Assembly (NCBI RefSeq): GCF_012396235.1
Contig: NZ_JAAXPA010000008.1
Location: forward strand, 62,001-126,000
DNA: 64,000 nt
Direction of reading: 5' to 3'
Origin: Rhodococcus opacus
Lineage (GTDB): Bacteria; Actinomycetota; Actinomycetes; Mycobacteriales; Mycobacteriaceae
The notes below the pieces were generated by a model. That model was not told the DNA's origin, searched no databases, and saw only the letters and a list, made by a program, of their open reading frames with translations. How positions within the stretch are numbered: position 1 is the first letter of the stretch; each line of letters begins with the position of its first letter. Positions 42,280 to 52,177 of this stretch are shown one piece after another. The position numbers were made by a program, and so were the translations under genes.

Positions 42280-43542
42280 GTGGTCGCAGCAGAACAGTCG
42301 CCCGCGGGATCCCCGCTTCCCACCGCCACCGATGTCCTGGTCATCGGTGCTGGTCCGGCCGGTTCCTCGGCTGCCGCGTGGGCGGCCCGCGCGGGTCGTG
42401 ACGTGGTTCTCGCCGACGCGGCGGTGTTTCCCCGCGACAAGACGTGTGGCGACGGACTCACTCCGCGTGCCGTCGCCGAGCTCGACCATCTCGGTCTCGG
42501 CGACTGGGTGCGGTCGAAAGGAACCAACCGCGGGCTGAGGCTCAGCGGGTTCGGTCAGGAGCTCGAACTGGAGTGGCCGGGCAGGTCGTTCCCGGCGGTC
42601 GGCAGCGCCGTCGCCCGCACCGAGCTGGACGACAGGATCCGTGCGACCGCCGTCGACGCCGGGGCCGTCATGGTGCAGGGCGCCAAGGCAACCGGCGTCG
42701 AACGGGACGGCGACCGGGTAACGGCGGTGACGCTGAAGACGTCCGACGGAACCCACACCATCGGCTGCCGGACGCTGATCGTCGCGGACGGCGTCCGGTC
42801 CACACTGGGCAAGCAGCTCGGCCGTGAATGGCACCGGGACACGGCCTACGGTGTTGCCGCCCGCGCCTACATCGCCACCGACCGCAGCGCCGACCCGTGG
42901 ATCACCTCGCACCTCGAGCTGCGGGACGGAGCGGGGACGCTGCAGTCGGGCTACGGCTGGGTATTCCCCCTCGGCACCGGTGAGGTGAACATCGGCGTCG
43001 GCACACTGGCCACAGCCAAACGTCCGGCCACGGGTGCGCTGCGACCGCTGCTCGACCTGTACACGGCGCAGCGGCGCGACGAATGGAACTGGGACGGCGA
43101 GCTGCGCGCGGTGGCGTCTGCGTTGCTGCCGATGGGCGGTGCGGTGTCCCACATCGCGGGCCGGAACTGGGCGATCATCGGCGACGCGGCGGCGTGCGTG
43201 AATCCGCTGAACGGCGAGGGCATCGATTACGGGCTCGAAGGCGGTCGCCTGGTCGCGGAAATCCTCGACGCCGACGACCTGACGGAGCTGTGGCCCGCGA
43301 TCCTCCGGGAGCGGTACGGCCGGGCGTTCTCCGTGGCGCGGCGACTCGCCGGGCTGCTGACCGTCCCCCGGGTTCTGCCCGCGTCCGGTCCGGTGGCCAT
43401 GCGGTCCCGTGCGCTGATGACCATCGCGGTCCGGGTCATGGGCAACCTCGTCACCGAGGAGGACAGCGACCTCACCGCCCGCGCGTGGCGGGCGTCCGGT
43501 CTGCTGTCGACGAAGGTCGACTCACGACCGCTGTTCGGCTGA
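42280..43542 (+). CDS. menJ: Menaquinone side-chain beta-reductase (MenJ; geranylgeranyl-reductase family)
   Basis: The 420-residue FAD enzyme starts at GTG 42280. It has the Rossmann loop GAGPAG at 23-28, the family motif CGDGLTPRAVAELD and a second FAD motif NWAIIGDAAACVNPLNGEGIDYGLEGG. It saturates one isoprene unit of menaquinone, giving the MK(H2) form typical of mycolate actinomycetes. It converges with menG with only 3 bases between stops. Confidence 0.92.
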   Translation: MVAAEQSPAGSPLPTATDVLVIGAGPAGSSAAAWAARAGRDVVLADAAVFPRDKTCGDGLTPRAVAELDHLGLGDWVRSKGTNRGLRLSGFGQELELEWPGRSFPAVGSAVARTELDDRIRATAVDAGAVMVQGAKATGVERDGDRVTAVTLKTSDGTHTIGCRTLIVADGVRSTLGKQLGREWHRDTAYGVAARAYIATDRSADPWITSHLELRDGAGTLQSGYGWVFPLGTGEVNIGVGTLATAKRPATGALRPLLDLYTAQRRDEWNWDGELRAVASALLPMGGAVSHIAGRNWAIIGDAAACVNPLNGEGIDYGLEGGRLVAEILDADDLTELWPAILRERYGRAFSVARRLAGLLTVPRVLPASGPVAMRSRALMTIAVRVMGNLVTEEDSDLTARAWRASGLLSTKVDSRPLFG

Positions 43543-43545
43543 CGT

Positions 43546-44244
43546 TCAGCGGGTGGCGCGGTGCAGGGCAACCACACCGCCGGTGAGGTTGCGCCACTGC
43601 ACGTTCCGCCACCCGGCGGCCTCGATGCGCTGCGCGAGTTCCTGCTGGGTCGGCCAGGCGCGGATGGACTCCGCGAGGTACACGTAGGCGTCAGGGTTGC
43701 TGCTGACGGCGCGCGCGACCCGCGGCAGCGCCCTCATCAGGTACTCCATGTAGACCGTGCGGAACGGCCCGAACACCGGGGTCGAGAACTCGCTCACGAC
43801 GAGGCGCCCGCCGGGTTTGGTGACGCGGGCGATCTCGCGGAGACCGGCGTCGAAGTCGGAGACGTTGCGCAGCCCGAAGGAGATGGTCGCGGCGTCGAAC
43901 ACGGCGTCGGCGTAGGGCAGGTGCATCGCGTCGCCCGCGACCATCGGGACGTGGCGTCCACTGCCGGCCTGCAGCATCCCCTTGGAGAAGTCGGTGGCCA
44001 CACACCAGGCACCCGACCGTCCGAGCTCGACGGTAGAGACCCCGGTCCCCGCCGCGAGGTCGAGAACGCGCTCCCCCGGCTTCAGTGCCAGGGCCGAGCG
44101 CGTCGCCTTGCGCCAACTGCGGTCCTGACCGAACGACAGGATCGTGTTGGTGAGGTCGTAGCGCTTCGCGACGCCGTCGAACATCGACGCGACCTCGTGC
44201 GGATCCTTTTCGAGCGACGCCCGCGAACCGTGTGTAGTTGCCAC
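43546..44244 (-). CDS. menG: Demethylmenaquinone methyltransferase
   Basis: The 232-residue methyltransferase is read from GTG 44244 ([30 protein letters not shown]), which aligns with the M. tuberculosis start; an open extension upstream is not coding. The SAM-binding loop is [16 protein letters not shown]. The UbiE/MenG signatures [13 protein letters not shown] and [34 protein letters not shown] are present. It performs the last step of menaquinone synthesis. Confidence 0.94.
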   Translation of the reverse strand: MATTHGSRASLEKDPHEVASMFDGVAKRYDLTNTILSFGQDRSWRKATRSALALKPGERVLDLAAGTGVSTVELGRSGAWCVATDFSKGMLQAGSGRHVPMVAGDAMHLPYADAVFDAATISFGLRNVSDFDAGLREIARVTKPGGRLVVSEFSTPVFGPFRTVYMEYLMRALPRVARAVSSNPDAYVYLAESIRAWPTQQELAQRIEAAGWRNVQWRNLTGGVVALHRATR

Positions 44245-44306
44245 GCCCGAAACGCTACCAACCGCGCCCGGCGCCGATGTCGGCGCCGGGCGCGGCGGCG
44301 AGGCGG

Positions 44307-45683
44307 TCACTTCTTGGAGACCCGCACCAGCTTCTTGTTGACGAATTCGTCCATTCCCCACGGACCGAGTTCGCGCCCGACGCCGGAGCGCTTGACGCCG
44401 CCGAATGGCAACCCGGGAAGCGTGGTGCCGTGCTCGTTGACGAAGGCCATGCCGACGTCGAGCCGGTCGGCGACCTCACGTGCCCCGTCGAGGTCGGTGC
44501 TCCACACCGAACCGCTGAGACCGTAGGAGGAGGAGTTGGCGAGTTCCACGGCTTCGTCGGCGGTGGCGACCTTGTAGACGACGCCGACGGGCCCGAACAG
44601 TTCCTCGCTGTACGCCCGCATCTCGGGGGTCACGTCGACGAGCAGGGTCGGTTCGACGTACGAGCCGGGGCCGTCGATCTTCTTCCCGCCGGCGAGGAGC
44701 GTCGCGCCCTTGGCGACGGCGTCCTCGATCTGCTCGATCAGCGAATCCGCGGCACTCTGCGAGGACAGCGGCCCGAGGACGGTCTTCGCGTCGAGCGGAT
44801 CGCCGGTCGGGGTGGCCTTGAAGGACTCGGCGAGCTTGGAGACGAACTCGTCGTAGTTCGGCTCGGTCACGATGAAACGTTTGGGAGAGTTGCAGGCCTG
44901 GCCCGCGTTGGACAGGCGGGCACGGGTCGCGGTCTTGACCGTGGCGTCCATATCGTCGGTGTCGAGGACGACGAACACGTCGGACCCGCCGAGTTCGAGC
45001 ACCACTTTCTTGAGGTTGCGGCCCGCCGTCTCGGCGACGCTGGTCCCGGCCCGCTCGCTGCCGGTGAGCGAGACGCCCTGGACACGCGGATCCGCGATCA
45101 TGTCGGCGATCTGCTCGTTGGTGGCGAACACGTTGATGTAGGCGTCCTCCGGGAGACCGGCCTGCCGGAAGATCTCCTCCATCAGCAGTGCCGACTGCGG
45201 ACAGTTCGGGGCGTGCTTGAGTAGCACGGTGTTGCCGAGCATGAGGTTCGGCGCCGCGAAGCGGGCGACCTGGTAGTACGGGTAGTTCCACGGCATCACG
45301 CCGACGAGCGCACCGATCGGCCTGCGGTAGACCACCGATTCGTCCGCACCCGGCACGTCGAGCCGTTCCGCCTCGAGCAGCGCGTGGCCGTTGTCCGCGT
45401 AGTAGCGGTAGATCGCCGACGAGAGCTTGACTTCGCCCTTGGCCTCCCGGACGGGTTTGCCCATCTCGAGGGCGATCATCCGCGCCAGTTCGTCTTCGCG
45501 CTCCGCGTAGAGATCGGCGGTTCGGCCCAGAATCCGGGCGCGTTCCTCGGCGGCGGTCGTCCGCCAGTCGAGATATCCGTTGTGGGCGCGGGAGAGCGCC
45601 GACTCCACTCCTGCATCGTCCAAGGTCGTGAATTCCCGGACGGTTTCACCGGTCGCGGGATTGACAGTCTTGTACTTCGCCAT
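44307..45683 (-). CDS. NAD(P)-dependent aldehyde dehydrogenase (succinate-semialdehyde dehydrogenase-like)
   Basis: The 458-residue enzyme has the catalytic residues Asn133 (MPWNYPYYQ), Glu230 (LELGGSD) and Cys264 ([12 protein letters not shown]), and the C-terminal [15 protein letters not shown]. At about 455 residues and with this pattern it is closest to the GabD-like succinate-semialdehyde branch, but the substrate is not fixed by sequence. It starts at ATG 45683. It lies between menG and mgtA on the same strand, 56 bases after mgtA, with no obvious pathway link. Confidence 0.88.
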   Translation of the reverse strand: MAKYKTVNPATGETVREFTTLDDAGVESALSRAHNGYLDWRTTAAEERARILGRTADLYAEREDELARMIALEMGKPVREAKGEVKLSSAIYRYYADNGHALLEAERLDVPGADESVVYRRPIGALVGVMPWNYPYYQVARFAAPNLMLGNTVLLKHAPNCPQSALLMEEIFRQAGLPEDAYINVFATNEQIADMIADPRVQGVSLTGSERAGTSVAETAGRNLKKVVLELGGSDVFVVLDTDDMDATVKTATRARLSNAGQACNSPKRFIVTEPNYDEFVSKLAESFKATPTGDPLDAKTVLGPLSSQSAADSLIEQIEDAVAKGATLLAGGKKIDGPGSYVEPTLLVDVTPEMRAYSEELFGPVGVVYKVATADEAVELANSSSYGLSGSVWSTDLDGAREVADRLDVGMAFVNEHGTTLPGLPFGGVKRSGVGRELGPWGMDEFVNKKLVRVSKK

Positions 45684-45739
45684 ACTCCGGGCAACCACGA
45701 GCCGGCCTCTCGAATTCCCCACCGGTTTCGATCCGCTGG

Positions 45740-46885
45740 TCAGGCCGCCCGGGACTCGCGAAAGTCCTGCCCGCCCACAACCGCCGCGTAGTGACCCAGC
45801 AACTCGTCGCAGATCGCAGGCCACGTGCGGTGCAGCACCGACTGCCGGGCGGCCTCACCGAAGCGGGCGCGCATGCGGCGGTCGCGCAGTGCGTCGACGG
45901 CGCTCGGCAGCAGTTCGCCGAACCGGTCGACCGGAAGCAGGTAGCCGTTGCGGCAGTGCGCGACCAGATCCCGCGGACCCCCGGCATCCGGTCCGATCAC
46001 CGGCACCCCGCTGGACAGCGCCTCCTGCACCGCCTGGCAGAACGTCTCGTGCTCGCCGGGGTGGACGAAGACGTCCAGGCTCGCGTAGGCCTCCGCGAGC
46101 TCCACACCGCCGAGCTGCCCGGTGAACACCGCGTCGGGCATCAACCGGTGCAGGCGGGCCCGCTCCGGACCGTCGCCGACGATCACCAGCCGCACCCGCT
46201 GGTCGCCGGCGAGTGCGGCGAGCCGCTCGACGTGTTTCTCGGGCGCGAGCCTGCCCACGAATCCGACGACCAGCCGATCCGAGCCGCCCAGCCAGGAGTC
46301 CCGCAGACCGGTGCTGCGACGCGACGGTGCGAATCGAGTGGTCTCCACGCCGCGCGCCCAGCGATAGACCCTCGGAATCCGCTGCTCGGCGAGCGCCTCG
46401 ACCGCCGACGTGGACGGCGCGAGAGTGCGCGTGCAGCCCCGGTGGATGCGACGCGTCCAGGCCCACGCCGCGCGACTGGTGATGCCGAGGCCGTAGCTCT
46501 CGGCGAAACCCGCCACGTCCGTCTGGTACACCGCGACCGTGGGGACGTCGAGCCGGTGCGCCGCACCCAGCCCGCCCGCACCGAGGAGGAACGGTGACGC
46601 CAGATGCACGACGTCGGGGTCGAACGCCCGCAGCGCGGCGGTGAGTCCGGGCTGCGGCAGACCCACCGGGAGCGAACTGACCTTCGGCACCATCACCGCA
46701 GGCACCCGGTAGACGGGTACGCCGCCGTGTTCGGTCGGCGCGGACGTCTGCGATCCGACCGTGTCCGGGGCGACGACCATCGCCTGGTGTCCGGTGCGCT
46801 GCAAATGGTCGAGAACCCGCAGCACCGAGTTGGTCACACCGTTCATGTTGGGAAGAAACGATTCCGCGACGATGGCTACTCTCAC
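45740..46885 (-). CDS. mgtA: GT-B glycosyltransferase (MgtA-type mannosyltransferase)
   Basis: The 381-residue GT4-type protein starts at GTG. The N-terminal [21 protein letters not shown] and the C-terminal [32 protein letters not shown] contain the donor-binding EX7E-like segment. In M. tuberculosis the gene between menD and menG is mgtA, which adds GDP-mannose to glycolipid in lipomannan-like synthesis; the order here matches. It acts at the cytoplasmic membrane face. Confidence 0.87.
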   Translation of the reverse strand: MRVAIVAESFLPNMNGVTNSVLRVLDHLQRTGHQAMVVAPDTVGSQTSAPTEHGGVPVYRVPAVMVPKVSSLPVGLPQPGLTAALRAFDPDVVHLASPFLLGAGGLGAAHRLDVPTVAVYQTDVAGFAESYGLGITSRAAWAWTRRIHRGCTRTLAPSTSAVEALAEQRIPRVYRWARGVETTRFAPSRRSTGLRDSWLGGSDRLVVGFVGRLAPEKHVERLAALAGDQRVRLVIVGDGPERARLHRLMPDAVFTGQLGGVELAEAYASLDVFVHPGEHETFCQAVQEALSSGVPVIGPDAGGPRDLVAHCRNGYLLPVDRFGELLPSAVDALRDRRMRARFGEAARQSVLHRTWPAICDELLGHYAAVVGGQDFRESRAA

Positions 46886-46957
46886 GCGCTCAGCGTGGCA
46901 GTGCTCGTGGTCACAGCAGCGAGATCGACGTGACCGTCGCGCGAAGTTCCGGGAAAC

Positions 46958-47398
46958 TCAGGATGACACTGCCGGCTGGGCCTCCGCCGAACTCTCCCGC
47001 CGCCGCAGGTACCAGATCACCGGTCCCGCGATCAGCCAGGTCACGACGATCAGCGAACCGGCGGGGACGACGGCGACGCTGGCGTCGCGCCCGGACACCC
47101 GCACCAGGTCGGGGTCGCTGCGCGCGTACTCGACGTCGATGCGCTGCCCCACCGTGAGCTTCGTCGGGTACAGCACGCCCAGTTCGGGGTTGTGCGTCAC
47201 CCCGTCAGGGGTGACGAAGCTGATAGCCGACCGCAGCGAGCCCGCCGACAGCACCTCCGCCGTGGCCACGCCCCGGTCGGATTGGATGGTGTGGTCGTTG
47301 CGCCAGGCGGCCAGTACGAGGAGCACGGCCAGGACCGAGATGCCGATCACCGCCACCAGCACCCCCCGCCGGACGCGCCGCGACACCCGCGCATTCAC
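46958..47398 (-). CDS. DUF3592-family membrane protein
   Basis: The 146-residue protein has two transmembrane helices (about 11-30 and 113-132). The extracellular beta domain between them has the DUF3592 pattern ([22 protein letters not shown] ... [23 protein letters not shown]). Its start overlaps the menD stop by 4 bases (GTGA). M. tuberculosis has a comparable membrane gene at this place (Rv0556). Function is unknown. Confidence 0.8.
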   Translation of the reverse strand: MNARVSRRVRRGVLVAVIGISVLAVLLVLAAWRNDHTIQSDRGVATAEVLSAGSLRSAISFVTPDGVTHNPELGVLYPTKLTVGQRIDVEYARSDPDLVRVSGRDASVAVVPAGSLIVVTWLIAGPVIWYLRRRESSAEAQPAVSS

Positions 47399-49020
47399 AG
47401 TTGTGCCCGCACCGCGGCGTGCAGTTCGCGCAGCCCGGAACGTTCGGTGGTCACCTCGAGCACCCGGATTCCGCGGTCGCCGGGCGCGTCGGGCGCGCTC
47501 AGCCGCGTCGACAGCTCACCCAGACCCACCAGGTGATGCTCCACCCGGTAGGCGGCACAGAGTGCGGCGAGATCCATCCCGTGCGGAGTACCGAAGACCC
47601 GCTCGAACACACCGGCGTACTGCGGATCGCCCTGCTCGAGCAGTTCGAAGATGCCGCCACCGTCGTCGTTGGCGACCACGATGGTCAGGTCCCGGGGCCG
47701 CGGTTCGCCCGAGCCGATGAGCAGCCCGGACGCGTCGTGCAGGAACGTCAGGTCGCCGAGCAGGGCCACCGTCCGCCCCTCCTCGTAGGCCAGCGCCGAC
47801 CCGACGGCCGCGGACACGGTGCCGTCGATGCCGGCGACACCCCGGTTGGACAGCACCCGGATCTTCGGCGCCGGATAGCTGACGAGCGCGGCGTCCCGCA
47901 CGGGGTTGGACGCCCCGAGCAGCAACTGGTCACCGTCGGTCAGGGCGTCCATGACGGCGGCCGCCACGTGCAGTCCCGTCGCCTTCGGGTGGGCGGCGAG
48001 TTGCGCGCGCACCGCCTTGTCGGTGTGTTCGGACAGCGTGCGGCACCGATTGATCCAGGCCCGGTCGGGTTCACCGGACACGACCGCCCGGGTTCCGGTG
48101 GCCAGCACGTTGCCGGACACGTCGGGCCAGCGGGGGCCGGTGGTGAGCGCGTAGACGGCCACCGCCGGATCGGCGAGGACCTTCGACACGGACCGGTGGA
48201 GGGTGGGGCGTCCGGTGATGACGGCCTGCCGCGGTTTGAGCTGCGGCAACGCCATCGGATGCACCGGGATGCCGTGCAGCGGCGCGGTCGGCTCGGCGAC
48301 CGTCGGCAGTCCGGCGAGTTCGGGCCGCAGGGCGGACCCGTGCCCGGAGATCACGATGGTGTCGGGGGTGAGGTCGAGGTCCATCGGCACGTCGAGCGTC
48401 GCGTGCTGGGTGGTGGTCCACGCCGCCCCGCCCGGTCGTCCCTGCGGGACCGGACCCTGCGCGTGGACGTCGGGGACGAGCGGTTCCCGGAGCGGGATGT
48501 CGAAGTGCACGGGACCGGCGTTGCCCGACCTCGTGCCGCGCGCTGCGGCGAGGACCCGGCACACAGCCGAACGCCACTGGCTGTTCTGCCGGGCATCGTC
48601 CTCGGCCAGGCCCAGGCTGATGGTCGCGCGCACCTGGCTGCCGAACAGACCGAGTTGTTCGATGGTCTGGTTGGCGCCCGTGCCGAGCATCTCGTACGGG
48701 CGGTTGGCGCTGAGCACCACGAGCGGCACCCGGGCGTAGTTCGCCTCGAGGACCGCGGGTCCGAGATTGGCGACGGCGGTGCCGGACGTCATGACGATCG
48801 GGACGGGACGCTTGCCGGCCACGGCCAGGCCGAGCGCGAGGAATCCCGCGGTGCGTTCGTCGATGCGCATGTGCAGACGGAGCCTGCCCTCGAGGTCGGC
48901 GGCCTGCAGGGCGAACGCCAGCGGCGCGTTGCGCGAACCCGGGCAGAGCACGACCTCGCGTACTCCCCCGCGGACCAGTTCGTCGACGACCGCGGTGGCT
49001 TGTGCAGTGGACGGGTTCAC
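47395..49020 (-). CDS. menD: 2-succinyl-5-enolpyruvyl-6-hydroxy-3-cyclohexene-1-carboxylate synthase
   Basis: The 541-residue ThDP enzyme has the N-terminal glutamate/substrate motif [25 protein letters not shown], the pyrimidine-binding [14 protein letters not shown] and [15 protein letters not shown], and a C-terminal [13 protein letters not shown] ... [17 protein letters not shown] that holds the Mg-diphosphate site. It condenses 2-oxoglutarate with isochorismate, the committed step of menaquinone synthesis. Start GTG 49020. Confidence 0.95.
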   Translation of the reverse strand: MNPSTAQATAVVDELVRGGVREVVLCPGSRNAPLAFALQAADLEGRLRLHMRIDERTAGFLALGLAVAGKRPVPIVMTSGTAVANLGPAVLEANYARVPLVVLSANRPYEMLGTGANQTIEQLGLFGSQVRATISLGLAEDDARQNSQWRSAVCRVLAAARGTRSGNAGPVHFDIPLREPLVPDVHAQGPVPQGRPGGAAWTTTQHATLDVPMDLDLTPDTIVISGHGSALRPELAGLPTVAEPTAPLHGIPVHPMALPQLKPRQAVITGRPTLHRSVSKVLADPAVAVYALTTGPRWPDVSGNVLATGTRAVVSGEPDRAWINRCRTLSEHTDKAVRAQLAAHPKATGLHVAAAVMDALTDGDQLLLGASNPVRDAALVSYPAPKIRVLSNRGVAGIDGTVSAAVGSALAYEEGRTVALLGDLTFLHDASGLLIGSGEPRPRDLTIVVANDDGGGIFELLEQGDPQYAGVFERVFGTPHGMDLAALCAAYRVEHHLVGLGELSTRLSAPDAPGDRGIRVLEVTTERSGLRELHAAVRAQL

Positions 49021-49113
49021 GACATCAAGAGTGTCAGATCCTCCGGCACCCCCGCCCGGCGACCTCGCCGGGTGAGTTCACGGCCACATCGCGGGCGCTG
49101 ACACCATGAACGC

Positions 49114-49710
49114 ATGCGCACAGTCTTCGATCCCGCCGAACTTCCCCCACACCGCATGTATCAGGTGCTGACCGCCTCGATCGTGCCCCGGCCGATCGCG
49201 TGGGTGTCCACCGTCTCGGCGGACGGGGTGGCCAACCTGGCCCCGTACAGCTTCTTCTCTGTGTCCAGCACCCACCCGCCGGTGGTGCAGTTCACGTCGG
49301 TGACCCGCAAGGACAGCCTCCGCAACATCGAGGCGACGGGAGAGTTCGTGATCAACGTGGCGACCGAGCCGCTGATCTCGACGGTCAACGCCAGTTCCGC
49401 CACGTTCGACAGCGAGGTCGACGAGTTCGCCGCGCTGGGCATCGACACCGAACCCAGTGAGCGGGTCCGTCCCGTGCGGGTCGCGGGTTCGCCGGTCGCC
49501 ATCGAGTGCACCCTGCACCAGGTGATACCTGTCGGTGATTCGTTCGTGGTGATGGGCGACGTCGTGACGGTCGCGGTGCGGCCCGAGGCGCTCGCCGACG
49601 ACGGACTTCCGGACTTCGCGGAACTCGCCCCGCTCAGCCGGCTCGGCCGCAACGAGTGGGGTCTGCCGCCGAAGGTCGTGAGGCTCGACCGACCGCATCG
49701 CCCCGCCTAA
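49114..49710 (+). CDS. FMN-binding split-barrel protein (flavin reductase-like)
   Basis: The 198-residue protein has the flavin reductase-like pattern YQVLTASIVPRPIAWVSTVSADGVANLAPYSFFS and VVQFTSVTRKDSLRNIEATGEFVINVAT. It would bind FMN and either supply reduced flavin to a monooxygenase or act as an oxidoreductase. It is divergent from menD and precedes the siderophore-interacting gene, but the IdeR box between them suggests separate control. Confidence 0.83.
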   Translation: MRTVFDPAELPPHRMYQVLTASIVPRPIAWVSTVSADGVANLAPYSFFSVSSTHPPVVQFTSVTRKDSLRNIEATGEFVINVATEPLISTVNASSATFDSEVDEFAALGIDTEPSERVRPVRVAGSPVAIECTLHQVIPVGDSFVVMGDVVTVAVRPEALADDGLPDFAELAPLSRLGRNEWGLPPKVVRLDRPHRPA

Positions 49711-49717
49711 CGGATCG

Positions 49718-49736
49718 ATTGGTTAGGCTTACCTGA
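49718..49736 (+). promoter_or_regulatory. IdeR/DtxR iron box upstream of the siderophore-interacting protein
   Basis: The 19 bases ATTGGTTAGGCTTACCTGA match the mycobacterial IdeR consensus TTAGGTTAGGCTAACCTAA at 15 of 19 positions by my alignment. It lies 36 bases before the start of the gene at 49772. It predicts repression by iron-loaded IdeR. Confidence 0.82.
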
Positions 49737-49771
49737 CAAATCGCACCGCTACCGGGGGAGTAACCGACGCC

Positions 49772-50599
49772 ATGGCTCAACGCAGCAAGTTCGTCAAACC
49801 TCAGAGTCGCCGGATCGCGTCCGCACGCGTCGTGGCGGGCAAGCAGATCAGCCCGAACTTCGTCCGCGTCACCATCGCGGGCGAGGAACTCGACTCCGTC
49901 AACCCGATGGGGTTCGACCAGTGGTTCCGGATGTTCATCCCCCAGCGGGGACAGAGCACGCTGCGGTTACCGACCAGCGCGAGCAACCTCTGGTACGCGC
50001 AGTACAAGCTGATGTCCAAGGACACCCGGCCGGTCGTGCGCAACTACACGATCCGCGAGATCCGGTTGGCGGGATCGGGAACGTTCGGCGACAGCACCGA
50101 GATCGACATCGACTTCGCCTCGCACGGCGACCTCGGTCCCGCGTCGGCGTGGGCCAACTCGGCCGCGGCCGGTGACGAGGTGGCGATCCTCGACGAGGGG
50201 CTGATCTACAACCCGACGCCGGACGCCGAGTGGCAGCTGCTCGTCGGTGACGAGAGCGCGCTTCCCGCCATCGTCGGGATCCTGCGATCGGCTCCGCGGG
50301 ACCTGCGGGCCGAAGTCTTCGTCGAGATTCCCGATGTCGAAGACGCTCAGGAAGTTTCGGTGGGTGACGGCGTGAACGTGCACTGGCTGGTGCGCGAGGA
50401 CGCCGATGCCCGTCCGGGAGTGCTCGCGCTCGACACCGTGAAACAGGCGGAGCTGCCGACCGGGCCGTCCTACACGTTCGTGGCAGGCGAGAGCGAGCTG
50501 ACGACGGCGCTGCGACGCCACCTCGTGAACGAGCGCCGCATCCCGAAGTCCGACATCTCGTTCACCGGGTACTGGCGCCACGGCCACGCTGCCAACTGA
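49772..50599 (+). CDS. Siderophore-interacting protein (FAD-dependent ferric-siderophore reductase)
   Basis: The 275-residue protein has the N-terminal FAD-binding barrel (ISPNFVRVTIAGEELDSV ... VRNYTIREIR, the RxYT/S flavin motif) and the C-terminal SIP domain (WQLLVGDESALPAIVGIL ... TFVAGESELTTALRRHLVNERRIPKSDISFTGYWRHG). It is inferred to release iron from siderophores with NAD(P)H in the cytosol. GGGGGAG lies before its ATG and an IdeR box is upstream. No siderophore synthesis or uptake genes are nearby. Confidence 0.92.
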   Translation: MAQRSKFVKPQSRRIASARVVAGKQISPNFVRVTIAGEELDSVNPMGFDQWFRMFIPQRGQSTLRLPTSASNLWYAQYKLMSKDTRPVVRNYTIREIRLAGSGTFGDSTEIDIDFASHGDLGPASAWANSAAAGDEVAILDEGLIYNPTPDAEWQLLVGDESALPAIVGILRSAPRDLRAEVFVEIPDVEDAQEVSVGDGVNVHWLVREDADARPGVLALDTVKQAELPTGPSYTFVAGESELTTALRRHLVNERRIPKSDISFTGYWRHGHAAN

Positions 50600-50602
50600 C
50601 CA

Positions 50603-50648
50603 CAGGTGAGTGGCACAGCACGCCGGGGCGCGCCGGGCCACTCACCTG
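50603..50648. terminator. Bidirectional terminator after the siderophore-interacting gene
   Basis: A 12-base-pair stem (CAGGTGAGTGGC / GCCACTCACCTG) with a GC-rich 22-base loop that can fold further fills the 54-base gap between convergent stops. Confidence 0.8.
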
Positions 50649-50653
50649 GGTTC

Positions 50654-51100
50654 TCAGTTGGCGTGCTTCTGAACGAGGGCGCCCAGACGCGGAAGTGCCT
50701 CGATCACATTCTTCTTCGCCGACGGACGCAGCGACGAGTACACCTTCTTGACAGCACCGCGGTCGCTGCCCTCGATGCGCTCGTCGGTCACACCGAGGAG
50801 CGAGTCCGCGACCTCCTCGCCACGCGCGACCAGGTACTCGGAGAATCCGGCCTCACCGCTGGCGGTGAAGGCCTGCCAGTACGGCTCGAGCTTGGTGACG
50901 AATGCCGGCAGCAGGCCCTCGATGGCGTCCGGCACGATCGACGGTCCCACCTTCTTGACCGCGCCGTATCCACCCTTGAGTGCCAGTCCCGAGGCCCCCG
51001 ACTTGTCCGAAACCTCCGCGTCGATGAGAGCCTGGACGTCTGCGATGACCGCAGGAACGCGCGACTCGTCGAGCAGGGTTTCGTTCAGAGCTGCAACCAC
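50654..51100 (-). CDS. DUF6918-family conserved protein
   Basis: The 148-residue protein is read from GTG 51100 (VVAALNETLLDESRVPAVIADVQALIDAEV) with GGAGG 8 bases upstream. The same frame stays open for 300 codons more but that is a shadow of menC. It is mostly helical, with EVSDKSGASGLALKGGYGAVKKVGPSIVPDAIEGLLPAF typical of this actinobacterial family. There is no signal or membrane segment. Function is unknown. It follows menC by 44 bases. Confidence 0.8.
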   Translation of the reverse strand: MVAALNETLLDESRVPAVIADVQALIDAEVSDKSGASGLALKGGYGAVKKVGPSIVPDAIEGLLPAFVTKLEPYWQAFTASGEAGFSEYLVARGEEVADSLLGVTDERIEGSDRGAVKKVYSSLRPSAKKNVIEALPRLGALVQKHAN

Positions 51101-51144
51101 TTTCAATGCCTCCGTATTGACTGAGCGATCAGGTCCGGCAGACA

Positions 51145-52173
51145 CTATACGAAAAACCGGACTCCGCGTTGTTCGAGCAGGCCATGGCACCGGCGGGCCC
51201 GCTCGATCCACCAGCGTGAACGCTCCGCGGACGCGGCGAGAGCCGTGACGCGTTCGACGTCGGGTGCCACCGCGTCGACGGTGAGTTCGCCGCCGACCGG
51301 TTCGCGTGGGCGGGCCACGTCCGCCTCGAAGAGTCCCCCGGTACCCAGACCGCAGGCGAACTGCAATTCGGGGAGCGCGGCGGCAGCGGCGACACCGGCG
51401 GCGATACCGACAGCGGTGTCCAAGGCGCTCGACACGACCACCGGCACACCGTACGAAGACAACTCGTCCGCGAGCGACAGCAGCCGCCGCATTCCCCCGA
51501 GCGGGGCGACCTTCACGACGGCCACGTCGGCACCGCCGGCCCGCACGACCTTCAGCGGATCCTCGGCGCGCCGGATGCTCTCGTCGGCGGCCACCCGCAC
51601 GTCGGGCATCCGCCTGCGGACCTCCACCAGCTCGGGCACGCTCGCGCACGGCTGCTCGGCGTATTCGAGCGGACCGTCGACGGTCAGGGCCCGCAGCGCG
51701 GTCTCGGCCTCGTCGACCGACCACCCCCCGTTCGCGTCGACGCGCACGTTCGGAACGAGTGCGCGGACCGCCCGCACCCGCGCGACGTCGTCGTCGAGCG
51801 TCTGACCACGTTCGGCCACTTTCACTTTCGCGGTCCGGGCACCGGGGTAACGCTCGAGCACGGCGGGCACCCGGGCGGCGTCGACGGCGGGGACGGTGGC
51901 GTTGATCGGCACTCGCGTTCGTACCGCGGGCGGCGGCCCGAGCCAGGCGTCCTCGATCGCCGACTGCAACCAGTGCGCCGCCTCGTCGTCCGCGTACTCG
52001 GGGAACGGCGCGAACTCGCCCCACCCCGCGGGACCGCGCAGCAGTAACGCTTCTCGCGTCGTGATGCCGCGGAACCGCACGCGCATGGGCAGACTCACCA
52101 CGACGGCATCGGCCAGGACCTCCTCCAGGGAGGGCAGGGAGGGCAGGGAGGGCAGGGAGGGCAGGGACGTCAC
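51145..52173 (-). CDS. menC: o-Succinylbenzoate synthase
   Basis: The 342-residue enolase-superfamily enzyme starts at GTG 52173. It has catalytic Lys118 (AKVKVA), metal ligands Asp146 (RVDANGGW), Glu173 (YAEQP) and Asp197 (VAADES), and Lys221 (VVKVAP). It dehydrates SHCHC to o-succinylbenzoate in menaquinone synthesis. The first 16 residues are four SLP repeats followed by SLEE, encoded by a 9-base tandem repeat. A start after the repeat is not obvious, since the next Met is at residue 30, inside the capping domain. Confidence 0.92.
   Translation of the reverse strand: MTSLPSLPSLPSLPSLEEVLADAVVVSLPMRVRFRGITTREALLLRGPAGWGEFAPFPEYADDEAAHWLQSAIEDAWLGPPPAVRTRVPINATVPAVDAARVPAVLERYPGARTAKVKVAERGQTLDDDVARVRAVRALVPNVRVDANGGWSVDEAETALRALTVDGPLEYAEQPCASVPELVEVRRRMPDVRVAADESIRRAEDPLKVVRAGGADVAVVKVAPLGGMRRLLSLADELSSYGVPVVVSSALDTAVGIAAGVAAAAALPELQFACGLGTGGLFEADVARPREPVGGELTVDAVAPDVERVTALAASAERSRWWIERARRCHGLLEQRGVRFFV
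52127..52167. repeat. 9-base tandem repeat at the 5' end of menC
   Basis: The unit AGGGAGGGC is repeated four times plus half, perfectly. It codes for Ser-Leu-Pro repeats at the very start of MenC. Copy-number changes keep the frame but alter the N-terminus and the start-proximal message, so it may vary between strains. Confidence 0.93.
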
Positions 52174-52177
52174 GACG

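Noticed and set aside
51101..52024. Upstream extension of the DUF6918 gene to about 456 residues
   Set aside because: The extra part is an Arg-rich shadow of menC; a GTG with GGAGG at 51100 gives the normal family length.
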